NCBI GenBank assembly: GCA_003278425.1
Contig: QCFE01000010.1
Coordinates: 1 to 64,000 of the forward strand
DNA: 64,000 nucleotides
Origin: Prochlorococcus sp. AG-363-B11
GTDB taxonomy: Bacteria > Cyanobacteriota > Cyanobacteriia > PCC-6307 > Cyanobiaceae
Reading direction: 5' to 3'
Shown: in pieces, positions 8,401 through 17,822 of the stretch
Layout: every line of letters starts with the position of its first letter
How positions within the stretch are numbered: position 1 is the first letter of the stretch
The notes under the pieces: model-generated
Database searches by the model: none
Seen by the model: only the letters and a program-made list of their open reading frames with translations
What the model was told of the DNA's origin: nothing
Program-made: the position numbers and the translations under genes

Positions 8401-8925
8401 ATGAGTAGCATGAAAAGCACCTGGAGATCAGTCAGAGATGAGTGGCTTAGCAGGACATCTCTAGAAAATGAGATATCTGTATGGGCAATCGATTCACTTA
8501 ACAAGAATGAAGCGGAAATTTATGATTTAGAAAGTATTTCCAAGAATGGTTCTGATGCGGAATTAGAGGAGAAGTTAAAAACTTTAAAAAAATCAATTAA
8601 ACATAAGATCATTGAGAAAGAAAATGAGCTTGACGATTTAAGCCTTAATGCAGCGAACTCTGCAAAGCTTCAGGTTTCTGTACCGTCAAGCTTGAGTTAT
8701 TTAATGAAAGCATGGGCTGCAGCAGAAGGTAGAGATCTTTCGAGTGTTGCTCTCCAGTGTCTTGAGATTGGTCTTAGGTCAATGAAAAGTAGAGGCTCAA
8801 TACCGCATGCGGCCATAGAAAGATACGATGTCGTCTGTAAAAAGAGACTTGCCTTAGCTGAAGTTAATAGCATCTGGGATAAATATGAATCATCAAACAA
8901 ATCTCATTCAGCTAATAGAATATGA
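8401..8925 (+). CDS. Unknown protein with ribbon-helix-helix-like segment
   Basis: 174 residues, not recognised. Residues about 20-85 are highly charged and predicted helical (coiled-coil-like, with repeated Lys/Glu). Residues 89-127 (KLQVSVPSSLSYLMKAW then GRDLSSVALQCLEIGLRSM) read like a ribbon-helix-helix unit: a beta strand followed by two helices. It ends with the ATGA overlap that starts the next gene, so the two are translationally coupled. DNA binding is an inference from this pattern only. Confidence 0.6.
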   Translation: MSSMKSTWRSVRDEWLSRTSLENEISVWAIDSLNKNEAEIYDLESISKNGSDAELEEKLKTLKKSIKHKIIEKENELDDLSLNAANSAKLQVSVPSSLSYLMKAWAAAEGRDLSSVALQCLEIGLRSMKSRGSIPHAAIERYDVVCKKRLALAEVNSIWDKYESSNKSHSANRI

Positions 8926-9299
8926 AAACTAACTTGAAGAAAAAGAAACTATGCAATCGCAAAGTATTAAAAAATTTTTTTCCTCTAACCTATATTAACA
9001 AAGTAGAGTCAAGGGCTTTTATTTATGTTTTATGTAAAGAAAGAAATGCGGACATAAAGCTAGTCCTTACTGAAAAGGATAGAGATTTATTCTTAAGCAA
9101 AGGGTATCAACTTTTATTAAAGAAGACAGGTTCAAAGCGAGAACTTGATCTAGCAAAGCTAACAATAAAAGAATTAGTTACTAATAATCATATTAAAGAA
9201 GATAGTGTTTATCTTTTTAAGAGACTAATTAAACATCTAGGAACTCTTGGCTATTCTAATAACTCCTTAAATAGAATACCTAAAAAATATATCAGTTAA
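8922..9299 (+). CDS. Basic protein of unknown function
   Basis: 125 residues, very lysine-rich at the N-terminus, mixed alpha/beta, no motif recognised and no membrane segment. It overlaps the preceding gene by four bases (ATGA at 8922-8925) and its stop overlaps the end of the convergent pentapeptide-repeat gene by four bases. The basic charge and its coupling to a possible DNA-binding protein suggest a nucleic-acid role, but this is only context. Confidence 0.55.
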   Translation: MKTNLKKKKLCNRKVLKNFFPLTYINKVESRAFIYVLCKERNADIKLVLTEKDRDLFLSKGYQLLLKKTGSKRELDLAKLTIKELVTNNHIKEDSVYLFKRLIKHLGTLGYSNNSLNRIPKKYIS

Positions 9300-9772
9300 C
9301 TACATTCTAATGTATTAAATGTATCTCTTTTAGTAATAGGGTTTGTCCCATGAGCTATTGAGCAAAGGTAATTTAAATCTTCGCCTCTTACAACTACATT
9401 AGTGAAATCAGTGCCAGTAATATCAACATTTTTGAATCTTGCATTAAAGGCGAAAGCATCTTCTAATATTGAATTACTAAGGTTTGTTCCTTCAAAAACA
9501 GCAGAGTCAAGGGTTGCATTCCTAAGATTTGTGTTTGATAAATTTGTATTCAATAATTTTGCCCCAAAAAGGCTTGCTCCTTCCAGATCACTTTCTGAGA
9601 GATTAGCGTCTTGGAGATTTGTCAAATAAAAGGTAGCGCCTTTTAAATCCTGATTGGAGAAATCATCTCCGATCAAAGTTTGCTTGCCATAATCAATAAG
9701 TGCTTGACTAGGCATTTCTATAATAAAGAAAAAAGCAAAAGCGACTAAAAAAGAAAAGACTTTGAAAATCAT
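9296..9772 (-). CDS. Lumenal or periplasmic pentapeptide-repeat protein
   Basis: From the ATG at 9772 the protein starts with a signal peptide (MIFKVFSFLVAFAFFFIIEMPSQA), followed by about 17 tandem pentapeptides of the A(D/N)LXX type (for example DLKGA, NLQDA, NLSES, DLEGA, NLSNT, NLRNA), then a short C-terminal region with two cysteines (YLCSIAHGT and TLECS). Pentapeptide repeats fold into a right-handed quadrilateral beta-helix. The frame is open to a start at 9799, but the later ATG gives the proper signal peptide. Exported proteins of this form in cyanobacteria are mostly thylakoid-lumen proteins of unknown role. Confidence 0.85.
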   Translation of the reverse strand: MIFKVFSFLVAFAFFFIIEMPSQALIDYGKQTLIGDDFSNQDLKGATFYLTNLQDANLSESDLEGASLFGAKLLNTNLSNTNLRNATLDSAVFEGTNLSNSILEDAFAFNARFKNVDITGTDFTNVVVRGEDLNYLCSIAHGTNPITKRDTFNTLECS

Positions 9773-9950
9773 AGGAATAACTTCTACTCTCAAAAACAAA
9801 TATCTACTAAATCTATATCAAACACAAGTAATATTCTAGCGTTTGTTAAAAGATCATCTTTACAATTTAAACTTTAATAAAATATTTGTGTTACTGACCT
9901 GCCATTACTGAAAAAGATAGCTAAGAAGTAAATTAAAGAGAGTCCTAATT

Positions 9951-10253
9951 ATGATCTCATCTGAAAATTGTAAATATGTTCAAGAGATTCTAAAGCGGCT
10001 TTCAAATGGAGCATCAGTAACTCTAGAAGAAAGAATCTTCATAAAAAAAGCCGCAGAACAAGATCAGAAAGTAAATTCTTGGCTTAAAAGAGCAAAGAGG
10101 CTTCAAATTGGAGAAGACTCAAAAGACTCTATTGATAAGTTAATTAGCGATCTGGATTTAGGTCCTATAGATGCTAATTCTTTGTATAAGCCTAACCCTG
10201 ATGATTTGGGTAATTGGTTCACAGGAGCCCCTTCATGGCTTGCAAGGAGTTAA
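9951..10253 (+). CDS. Conserved small cyanobacterial protein, unknown
   Basis: 100 residues, soluble, mostly helical. The ending (NPDDLGNWFTGAPSWLARS) is distinctive and looks conserved in type, but I cannot name a family. It is a lone gene with its own upstream region and is followed by about 140 AT-rich bases before the GMC oxidoreductase. Confidence 0.6.
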   Translation: MISSENCKYVQEILKRLSNGASVTLEERIFIKKAAEQDQKVNSWLKRAKRLQIGEDSKDSIDKLISDLDLGPIDANSLYKPNPDDLGNWFTGAPSWLARS

Positions 10254-10393
10254 TTAGTTAAATTTCTCCTTAAAAAATCTACTTAGAAACTTCCTTATAT
10301 TATAAATGGTTGTTAAAAATAAATTAATAAATATTTGAGAATATTCTTAAACAATTGAATAATATATGATAAGGAATATAGATTGAACTTAAG

Positions 10394-12037
10394 GTGATAA
10401 ATCATCCATTCGAAGCAGTAGTAATTGGTTCTGGTGCTACTGGAGGCATGGCAGCCTTAACCCTAGCGCAACAAGGTTTAAGAGTTCTTGTAATAGAAGC
10501 TGGTCCTCAACAATCAAGTTTTGAAGCATTAGGTTCAGAACCACTAAATACATTAAAACGAATAAGAAGTTTAATTAGTGGAGAAAAAAAGATCCAGGCT
10601 CAACATCCTGGTTTTTGGAAATCAAATCCTTCATTGTATATAAATGAAAATGATAATAAGTACTTTCATCCTCAGAAAAATCCATTTATATGGACCCAGG
10701 GGAGACAAGTTGGTGGAAGAAGCTTAACTTGGGGTGGAATAACATTAAGACTTGCAGAAACTGATTTCAAAGCAGCTTCTATTGATGGATTTGGTCCAGA
10801 TTGGCCAATCAACTATAAAGATTTAGAAAATCATTATACTTATATAGAGAGATTTCTAAGAGTTTATGGTAATAAAGATAATCTAAGTCAATTACCAAAT
10901 GGAGATTATGAAGAGTGTCTGCCTTTTACCACAGCTGAAGATATATTTATTAAGAAGGTAGTTCAAAAATTAAATTACCCTGTAATTCATTCAAGGGGTT
11001 TTGGTCCCCATGATTCAAAAACACAAGGTCCTTGGCCTAGGTCAAGTAGTATAGGTAGTACTTTAAAAGAAGCTCTTAAAACTGGTAAAGTTGAACTTCT
11101 TACTGATCATATAGTTGAACATATAGTAATAAATAAAAGCAGAGATAAAGCAACAGGAATAGTGGTTATTGACAGGTTAAAAAACAAAATGATGAAAATT
11201 GATTCTCAGTTAATTTTTTTAGCAGCCTCCACGATACAAAGTCTGAAAATATTATTGAATTCATCAGAATCATATAGAAAAGATGGCCTAATTGACCCAT
11301 CAGGCAAATTAGGTTGTTATTTAATGGATCATATCTCTACCTGTCGTTTTTTTTCTATGCCTAATAATGAATTGAGGCCTGATGAAATTAATAAAAAACT
11401 TACAGGAGCAGGAAGTTTCTTTATACCATTTGGAACTAAATTAGATCCAGAGAATAAAATAGACTTCCTTAGAGGTTATGGCATATGGGGTGCAATTGAT
11501 CGCTTTGAACCACCCTTCTTCCTTAAAAGTCAACCAAATACTAAAACAGGTTTTTTAATAGGGCATGGTGAAGTATTACCTTATAAAGATAACAGGGTTA
11601 CCCTTTCAAAAAAGTTAGATAAATGGGGTATTGCAATTCCTCATATAAATTGTAAATGGAATGAAAATGAATTAAAAATGGTTGAACATATGAATAGAAC
11701 TATTGAGAAATGTATATCAATTTCTGGAGGAGAAATGAAACCACTTCAAGAAATAATTAAAGCACCATTTTTTAAACAAATTGCCAATAAATCATTTGCC
11801 CTTCAAGAAGGACCTCCTCCACCAGGGTATTACATACACGAGGTAGGAGGTGCTCCAATGGGAAGTACTGAAGAAAGCAGTGTTTTAGATAAATGGAACA
11901 GTTTATGGAGGTGTAAAAATGTAAAAGTTGTTGATGGAGCTTGCTGGCCAACCTCCTCTTGGCAGAGTCCTACACTAACCATGATGGCTATTTGTAGGCG
12001 TGCCTGTATTGCATCTGTCAAAAGTCAGCAAGGTTAA
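10394..12037 (+). CDS. GMC-family FAD oxidoreductase
   Basis: 547 residues from a GTG start at 10394 (GTGATAAATCAT). The FAD-binding Rossmann motif VVIGSGATGGMAA is at 9-21 with the acidic strand end IEAG at 34-37; the GMC signature GGRSLTWGGITLR follows at about 107-119. The C-terminal block has the HEVGGAPMG catalytic-histidine segment and the VVDGACWPTSSWQSPTLTMMA motif that closes the FAD site. The family oxidises alcohols, choline or sugars. The substrate cannot be read from sequence. Its 3' end overlaps the convergent DUF2811 gene by 20 bases. Confidence 0.88.
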   Translation: MINHPFEAVVIGSGATGGMAALTLAQQGLRVLVIEAGPQQSSFEALGSEPLNTLKRIRSLISGEKKIQAQHPGFWKSNPSLYINENDNKYFHPQKNPFIWTQGRQVGGRSLTWGGITLRLAETDFKAASIDGFGPDWPINYKDLENHYTYIERFLRVYGNKDNLSQLPNGDYEECLPFTTAEDIFIKKVVQKLNYPVIHSRGFGPHDSKTQGPWPRSSSIGSTLKEALKTGKVELLTDHIVEHIVINKSRDKATGIVVIDRLKNKMMKIDSQLIFLAASTIQSLKILLNSSESYRKDGLIDPSGKLGCYLMDHISTCRFFSMPNNELRPDEINKKLTGAGSFFIPFGTKLDPENKIDFLRGYGIWGAIDRFEPPFFLKSQPNTKTGFLIGHGEVLPYKDNRVTLSKKLDKWGIAIPHINCKWNENELKMVEHMNRTIEKCISISGGEMKPLQEIIKAPFFKQIANKSFALQEGPPPPGYYIHEVGGAPMGSTEESSVLDKWNSLWRCKNVKVVDGACWPTSSWQSPTLTMMAICRRACIASVKSQQG

Positions 12038-12329
12038 ATAAATCATTTAGATACCTTTCTGTTACAGCTCTATCTTCACTACCATTTTGAAAAAGGAAAT
12101 TAGCTAGTGCCGAGCTCATTAGGCGGTACTGATCCCATTGGGGATTAGTACAAATAAATTCTTTCATGCCTTTATAAAGTTCTTCTGGTATCTCAGCTTC
12201 AAGACTCACTGAAACTTCTTTTTTAATATTATTGGTCTCCAATAGCTCCTGCTTTAAAGCAAAAGAGGCTTCAGTTTCACGAATCTGTTCATTTACTTCT
12301 TTGCTTGACTTTAGTTGGGATAATTCCAT
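12018..12329 (-). CDS. DUF2811-like small protein
   Basis: 103 residues. The central part, VSLEAEIPEELYKGMKEF then NPQWDQYRLMSSALANFLFQNG, resembles the cyanobacterial DUF2811 family, which looks like a short ribbon-helix-helix-type domain (strand, helix, helix). The N-terminal 40 residues are a charged helix. The role is unknown. It converges on and overlaps the GMC gene by 20 bases. Confidence 0.65.
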   Translation of the reverse strand: MELSQLKSSKEVNEQIRETEASFALKQELLETNNIKKEVSVSLEAEIPEELYKGMKEFICTNPQWDQYRLMSSALANFLFQNGSEDRAVTERYLNDLFNLADF

Positions 12330-12446
12330 GCTATTTGCATAAATTTTTTCTTTGCAAAACTAATATCTACAAATTTTTTAAATTCGTCAAAGCAAAATAA
12401 GATTTTATACCAATTCACGAGACAGCATGAGACTCATGCTATACCA

Positions 12447-12545
12447 ATGCATTACGTCAAAGCTGAAGAAAGGATTAGGAAAATAAAAGTTCAAGAGAAA
12501 GATTCAAAAGGGAGCCTGGAAATTCAAACAAACTCACAAAAGTAA
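12447..12545 (+). CDS. Possible 32-residue peptide
   Basis: A short open frame (ATG 12447, TAA 12543-12545) encoding a very basic, polar peptide starting MHYVKAEERIRKIKV. It has no clear ribosome-binding site. It lies in a 385-base gap and may be chance. Confidence 0.2.
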   Translation: MHYVKAEERIRKIKVQEKDSKGSLEIQTNSQK

Positions 12546-12654
12546 GTATTTATACCACTATTACAAAAACTCAGTGGAAAAGTCTATCCAAAGCTGTGGA
12601 AAGATCTATGGAAAAACAATGAAAAGACATCTATAAGGCATACTTATAACCCAA

Positions 12655-12670
12655 GAGTCTTACGAGACTC
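12655..12670. other. Hairpin with TACG tetraloop
   Basis: GAGTCT-TACG-AGACTC is a perfect 6-bp stem closed by a stable UACG-type tetraloop, 45 bases past the 3' end of the minus-strand chelatase gene. There is no T tract, so it is not a standard intrinsic terminator; it could stabilise the 3' end of that message. Confidence 0.35.
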
Positions 12671-12714
12671 CTTCAAGATAGAGACTGGTGAGGCTGGTAA
12701 AAGTAGTATTTTTT

Positions 12715-13782
12715 TTAAGATTCGCTGTTGATGTAAGTGTGAAGCGTGACAGGGCCTAAAGGATGATTAGCATGCGGGTAATGACTATGTCCATGAACGT
12801 GATGATCTGAATCTATTTGCATGCTTTTGCTATCTATAGACTCACATTCGCCAGTACATTCTTCATCGCACAAATTACAGCCTTTCATAACTCCTTCAAC
12901 ATGATGATGATGACTTTCTTGAGGGTTACCAACATCATTCTCAAAACCCAGTAAGCTTGAGCGGTATTTACACAGTGAGCAATTCATTGAGGTATCGCCT
13001 GACAAAGCCTCATTGATTCTTGAAAGAAATGTTTCCCTTACTTTTGAATGATTACCTAAATACCCTGCATTAATAAATTCCACATCAGGATTATCTTTAG
13101 CAACTAGACTCACATATCTACGAATTCGACTTACAAGAACTCCAGAAAAAAGAAAATAAGGAAAGACAATAACTCTCCGAAAACCAAGTCTTAGTAAATG
13201 TCTCAATCCAGGCTCAACAAGAGGAAAAGTTACTCCTGAATAAACAGTATCCCCCCAAGCAAAACCTATAGATTCAACTAGAAGCCTTGTAATCTTAGAA
13301 ACATTGGAATTAGCATCTGGGTCTGAAGACCCACGACCTACTACTACGAGAAGTGTCTCATTTAGATCAAATGAAGAAGTAGAATCGATAGCCTCCTTTA
13401 TCCTTGCACCTGCTGCATTAATCATAGAATTATCGATACCAAGCTCTCTTCCATAGATAATTTCCAAACCTGTACGAGCTGAATAAGAATTTAGAACAGA
13501 TGGAATATCATTTTTAGCATGGCCAGCAGCAAATAACATTGCTGGAATGGCTATAACCTTAGTAACAGAAAGCTCTCTGAGGCTATCTAAAGCCTCAGAG
13601 ATTATTGGTCTAGAGAATTCTAAATAACCAAATGAGACTGGAACAGAAGGCAACAATGACTGAATAGACCTTGCTAATTCTGCGAACTCATTTGATGCAT
13701 AGACATTTCTACTCCCATGACCAATAATGAGAATCCCTATATTGGTTTTGGAATGAAGTTTATCTAAAAGCCCTGGGATCAA
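12715..13782 (-). CDS. CbiX-type sirohydrochlorin chelatase with His/Cys-rich tail
   Basis: 355 residues with two tandem CbiX/CbiK-like domains. The first has the metal-site motif GHGSR (21-25) and the AGHAKNDIP histidine; in the second the equivalent motif reads GRGSSDPDAN, having lost the His, so it is probably structural. The tail carries Cys clusters (CSLCKYR; CNLCDEECTGEC, the kind of cluster that binds Fe-S in long CbiX proteins) and His runs (HHHHVEG and HHVHGHSHYPHANH). It inserts Co, or possibly Fe or Ni, into sirohydrochlorin for cobalamin or siroheme. It is divergent from an FAD-linked oxidase with a 92-base gap. Confidence 0.82.
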   Translation of the reverse strand: MIPGLLDKLHSKTNIGILIIGHGSRNVYASNEFAELARSIQSLLPSVPVSFGYLEFSRPIISEALDSLRELSVTKVIAIPAMLFAAGHAKNDIPSVLNSYSARTGLEIIYGRELGIDNSMINAAGARIKEAIDSTSSFDLNETLLVVVGRGSSDPDANSNVSKITRLLVESIGFAWGDTVYSGVTFPLVEPGLRHLLRLGFRRVIVFPYFLFSGVLVSRIRRYVSLVAKDNPDVEFINAGYLGNHSKVRETFLSRINEALSGDTSMNCSLCKYRSSLLGFENDVGNPQESHHHHVEGVMKGCNLCDEECTGECESIDSKSMQIDSDHHVHGHSHYPHANHPLGPVTLHTYINSES

Positions 13783-13874
13783 GATTTCTTTGCACTTCTA
13801 AAAACAATATCGTGTAAAGGACTAAATCTAACAAGAATTTCAATTAATCCCATATAAAAACAATATTGTGAACC

Positions 13875-15155
13875 ATGATTGAAAGAACAAACATGTTTAT
13901 AAACACCCAAGCACAAGATCATCAGATAGCAGGAATTTATAAAGATCTTGACGCTCATTTATTAAATCTAATAAAAACAAACAAAATTAATCCCAAGCCT
14001 TTGATGATTTGTGCTGGCAGCACCTCAAGTTGTTGCGCAGCTAAAGGGCATTGGACTCTTGACCTAAGGCACAATTTTAAAAAGATCGAATTTTATCAAT
14101 CTAGAAATGAAGTTTTAATAGAAGCTGGCGTGAATATGCAAAGCCTTATTGATGAGCTTAAAGAATATAAAAGGTCTTTTCCTATTGGGATATCAGGAAC
14201 TACTGGTATTGGATACATTTTAACCGGTGGAATTAGCCCATTAAGCAGAAAATATGGATTAGCAATCGATCAAATAAAAGAGATACAGGGTTTTTGGGCA
14301 ACTGGTGAGAGATTTAGTATAAAAAAGCCTATTTCTTCTTCTGGTAAAGATCAATTAATTCAATGGAAAGCACTTTGCGGAGCTGCTCCTTTTCTTGCAA
14401 TAATCACACAAATAAAACTTAAAACTCATCCACTAAATTCTCTCAAAGTATGGGAAACAACATTAGATCCTAAGCAATTAGCCCAAACAATATCAATTTC
14501 AGAGGACTGGCCAAATCACGCTAGTTTATATTGGGTATGGGGAGAAACTATCAAAGCCTTCGGAGTATATGAATTAAAAGGAAGTTATATCGATGATGGA
14601 TTCAATAAAATTATTAATACACTACCAAAATCAAATGATTTCAGGACTTATTTAATCGAAGATATAGCTCAACTAAATAAACTTAAGTTTCCAATCACTG
14701 CTAATTCAGTTAATCAAAAAAAATATTCAGAAGTTCTTGGGCTTCTAGGCCCTCCTTTAAAAGAAAATTCTAATGAGCTCATAAAATCATTAGAAAATCT
14801 TATGCAGAATAGGCCAAATGCAAGCTCATATATTTCAGCGCAACAACTTGGAGGTGCAACTGTTAATGAAAAGAACCACTTATCTTCATTTATTCATAGG
14901 AATTCAATGTGGAAACCTTGGATAACTGGTTCTTGGGAATCTGGTAATGAAGAGCAAAGAAAAGAAAGCCTTATCTGGATTGAGCAAGGATGGCTAGAAT
15001 TAGAAAAGTTTTTCCCTGGCGTTCATTTAGCACAAATACATCCTCATCTGAAATGGCACAAAAAAGAAGTAAGAGCTGCATTTAAATCATGGTTACCAGA
15101 ACTACACCAATTAAAATCAAAGTATGATCCAAAAGGAATTTTGCTACCTCTTTGA
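13875..15155 (+). CDS. FAD-linked oxidase (PCMH-type), substrate unknown
   Basis: 426 residues with an FAD-binding type 4 (PCMH) domain: [18 protein letters not shown] early (47-64), and the characteristic [29 protein letters not shown] near 103-131 (split: [13 protein letters not shown] and [13 protein letters not shown]). The double cysteine SSCC may be a covalent flavin site but a histidine-type attachment is not evident. The C-terminus ([10 protein letters not shown]) resembles the NPGGIL ending of berberine-bridge-like enzymes. It is followed 29 bases later by the SulP transporter in the same direction, probably co-transcribed. Confidence 0.75.
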   Translation: MIERTNMFINTQAQDHQIAGIYKDLDAHLLNLIKTNKINPKPLMICAGSTSSCCAAKGHWTLDLRHNFKKIEFYQSRNEVLIEAGVNMQSLIDELKEYKRSFPIGISGTTGIGYILTGGISPLSRKYGLAIDQIKEIQGFWATGERFSIKKPISSSGKDQLIQWKALCGAAPFLAIITQIKLKTHPLNSLKVWETTLDPKQLAQTISISEDWPNHASLYWVWGETIKAFGVYELKGSYIDDGFNKIINTLPKSNDFRTYLIEDIAQLNKLKFPITANSVNQKKYSEVLGLLGPPLKENSNELIKSLENLMQNRPNASSYISAQQLGGATVNEKNHLSSFIHRNSMWKPWITGSWESGNEEQRKESLIWIEQGWLELEKFFPGVHLAQIHPHLKWHKKEVRAAFKSWLPELHQLKSKYDPKGILLPL

Positions 15156-15184
15156 GATAACGTCTCAACAGAGATGTTTTATTA

Positions 15185-16762
15185 ATGCTAAGTAAATCAA
15201 AAAAAAATGTTTTTGAGGAGTGGTTCTCTAATCCAAGTAAAGATATTTTATCTGGACTTGTAGTTGCCTTTGCAATGATTCCAGAGGCTATTGCATTCTC
15301 GGGGATAGCAGGTGTAGACCCTCAAGTCGGTCTTTTTGGTGCTTTTTGTCTATCAATAACAATAGCTATTGTTGGTGGACGCATGGGAATGATCACCTCA
15401 GCTACTGGTTCAACTGCACTTTTGATGACAGGTGTAGTAGCAACTGGGAATGCCCAAGGTGAAGGACTTGGCTTGTCTTACCTAATTGCTGCGGGATTAT
15501 TAACAGGCGTATTTCAAATCCTATGGGGATATTTGCGTCTTGCGTATCAAATGCGCTTTGTTCCAACTGGAGTCTTAAGTGGTTTTGTTAATGCACTTGC
15601 ATTATTAATCTTCCAAGCTCAACTTCCTCAATTAGGCTTAAGTATTCATTATGGTGAAGATTTAACAAATGGTCATATCAATCATGTCTTACCAACAGGA
15701 ATGCAAATCCCTATTGTTTGGACCTTAGTGATATTAGGGTTAATAATTATATACCTGCTTCCTAAAATCACTCGATTAATCCCATCTCAGCTAGTTGCAA
15801 TATTAGTATTGACGTCAATAACTGTAAGTTTAAATATAGATATACCAACAGTTAAAGACCTTGGGCAATTACCATTAGGACTTCCAAGTTTAGCGATACC
15901 ATTTGGTTCAATATCGGATGGTAAAGTACCTTTCAATTTAGAAACATTAGGTATAGTTCTACCTACTGCCCTAGCTATATCCTTGGTTGGTTTAATGGAA
16001 ACTTTCTTAACTCAAGATATTCTTGATGATATTACTGATACAAACTCTAATAAGAATACCGAAGCAAGAGGACAAGGAATTGCTAATATTGTTTCATCTT
16101 TATTTGGTGGAATGGCAGGCTGTGCTTTGGTTGGCCAATCTGTTATGAATACTGAAAATGGTGGTAAGACAAGACTTTCAACTTTTGCTTCTGGTATAAC
16201 TCTCCTCCTAATGATTTTATTATGCAAGCCTTGGCTTGAACAAATACCAATGGCAGCATTAGTTGCAATAATGATAACTATTGCTATTAGTACAGCTGAC
16301 ATTAATGGTCTAAAAAATATATCAAAGATTCCTAAAAGTGATACCGCAGTGATGTTAATGACTTTCTCAGTAACAATGTTAACAACCCCCCATAATCTCG
16401 CTCTTGGGGTTATTGCTGGAGTTGCTTTAGCAGGAATTTTATTTAGCCGAAAAGTAGCAAAGGTTATCAATGTAAAAGCCCGAAAAATTAATGATGAAGA
16501 AGTAATTTATGAAGTTTCTGGGCAATTATTTTTTGTAAGTAAGATTTACTTCCTTCAAGGCTTTGACACACATAATCGGACTAGAGATATAACTATTGAC
16601 ATGAGTCAAGCTCACATTTGGGACCAAAGTGGTGTAGCGGCTCTAGATCAAGTAATAAGGAAACTAAGTATTGGTGGTTCCAAGGTGAATGTTATTGGTC
16701 TAAACGATGAAAGTCTCAATTTATTTGAAAGATTAGGAGGGCAGGAACCCTCTCATGGATAA
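15185..16762 (+). CDS. SulP-family anion transporter with STAS domain (BicA-like)
   Basis: 525 residues. About 11-14 membrane segments begin with the SulP signature [24 protein letters not shown] (split: [17 protein letters not shown], residues 20-36), then [24 protein letters not shown] and [15 protein letters not shown] typical of the family. Residues from about 435 form a STAS domain ([22 protein letters not shown]). In marine cyanobacteria members of this type include the Na-dependent bicarbonate transporter BicA, so inorganic-carbon uptake is likely, but sulfate or another anion cannot be excluded. It sits in the cytoplasmic membrane. Confidence 0.85.
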   Translation: MLSKSKKNVFEEWFSNPSKDILSGLVVAFAMIPEAIAFSGIAGVDPQVGLFGAFCLSITIAIVGGRMGMITSATGSTALLMTGVVATGNAQGEGLGLSYLIAAGLLTGVFQILWGYLRLAYQMRFVPTGVLSGFVNALALLIFQAQLPQLGLSIHYGEDLTNGHINHVLPTGMQIPIVWTLVILGLIIIYLLPKITRLIPSQLVAILVLTSITVSLNIDIPTVKDLGQLPLGLPSLAIPFGSISDGKVPFNLETLGIVLPTALAISLVGLMETFLTQDILDDITDTNSNKNTEARGQGIANIVSSLFGGMAGCALVGQSVMNTENGGKTRLSTFASGITLLLMILLCKPWLEQIPMAALVAIMITIAISTADINGLKNISKIPKSDTAVMLMTFSVTMLTTPHNLALGVIAGVALAGILFSRKVAKVINVKARKINDEEVIYEVSGQLFFVSKIYFLQGFDTHNRTRDITIDMSQAHIWDQSGVAALDQVIRKLSIGGSKVNVIGLNDESLNLFERLGGQEPSHG

Positions 16763-16916
16763 AAACTAAGCCTAAGAAATGATTTTTTGTTATCACTATT
16801 TAAGTAAATAGCTTTATTAGAGGTGCAAGTAACCAAGCCAATAAAAAATTTTACAACTAATAGGTACATATGTGTATAAAAGAATGTAATAATAAAAATC
16901 AGCTATATCTTGAAGA

Positions 16917-17183
16917 ATGGCTTACAGTCAGGCATTGGTTTTGGCAGGTGGTATTGCCCACGTACCAATTCTCATAACAGCGCTAAAGTTTGCTGACAAT
17001 AAAACTCTTAAACTAAATCAATCATCAGCTTTAGCTTTAGAGAAAGAGAAAGCAGCTGCGGCTGCATCTGCTGCTTCAGCTGCTGCTGCGGCGGCGGCTG
17101 AAGAGGAAGCAAAATTAAAAGCTGAAAAAGCTGCTGCGGCTGCGGCTGCGGCTGAGCTAGCTTCAGAGCCGCCATCAGATTAG
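16917..17183 (+). CDS. Alanine-rich small protein, unknown
   Basis: 88 residues. A hydrophobic N-terminus (ALVLAGGIAHVPILITAL) is followed from about residue 42 by a nearly pure Ala/Lys/Glu tract (KEKAAAAASAASAAAAAAA, EEEAKLKAEKAAAAAAAAEL) that should be one long helix, ending PPSD. At DNA level it is GCT/GCG repeats, prone to length change. It might be a membrane-anchored spacer; no family recognised. Confidence 0.5.
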   Translation: MAYSQALVLAGGIAHVPILITALKFADNKTLKLNQSSALALEKEKAAAAASAASAAAAAAAEEEAKLKAEKAAAAAAAAELASEPPSD

Positions 17184-17231
17184 AGCGATTTGACAGATTG
17201 AAAATTTTATTTTTAAGTTAAATATTGTTTA

Positions 17232-17792
17232 TTATAAATATTTTCTAAAGGTTAAGTTTATTCTTGCATCTTTTACTTTCCTTCTCTTAGGTATTGAGTG
17301 AATCCAATTCGTCTGACAGTCTTTCTGCATAATTAATAAATCTCCATCCTCAAGTGAGAAAGAATGCTTCTCTAAACTCATAATATTCTTAAGATGGAAG
17401 TCTCTTTTAATGCCTAGAGAAAGCGAGGCAATAGATTTTGATGCATCCAGAATTTTTTCATTATCAGCATGCCAGCCCATACAATCCTCACCATTACGGT
17501 AAAGATTTAGCAAACAACCATTAAAATCCACATCACAATACTTTTGAACATCTATTAATAATGGGACAAACCAGCTTGGCCATCCTTCTCCTACATGTTC
17601 TACCCCACTATAATTATAGGTTAATCCCTTAGTTGCTAAAAACGAAGTTAAACGAGGGACTAAAAACTTCTTGCCATAAACTGTAGCCACTGGTTGATCC
17701 CAATTTATATTATTAATTATTTGTTGAATTAGTCGATTTGATTTTTCAGAATCAATCCATTTTCTGATGATTTTTATTGGTATATTATTCAC
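17232..17792 (-). CDS. AlkB-like 2-oxoglutarate/Fe(II) dioxygenase
   Basis: 186 residues with the complete AlkB active site: iron ligands His108, Asp110 (GWHADNE) and His165 (WIHSIPKR), and the 2-oxoglutarate-binding RxNLTFR (Arg177, Arg183). The nucleotide-lid region YSGVEHVGEGWP precedes it. This resembles the ALKBH2/3-like bacterial type that removes alkyl groups from DNA or RNA bases. It lies 30 bases downstream of metA, at the end of a methionine operon; S-adenosylmethionine-derived methylation damage is a possible but unproven link. Confidence 0.88.
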   Translation of the reverse strand: MNNIPIKIIRKWIDSEKSNRLIQQIINNINWDQPVATVYGKKFLVPRLTSFLATKGLTYNYSGVEHVGEGWPSWFVPLLIDVQKYCDVDFNGCLLNLYRNGEDCMGWHADNEKILDASKSIASLSLGIKRDFHLKNIMSLEKHSFSLEDGDLLIMQKDCQTNWIHSIPKRRKVKDARINLTFRKYL

Positions 17793-17822
17793 TTATATAT
17801 CAATTCGCTCCATATAAATTTT

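Noticed and set aside
16012-16470. 152-residue minus-strand frame inside the SulP gene
   Set aside because: Lies wholly within a clear transporter gene; a shadow frame.
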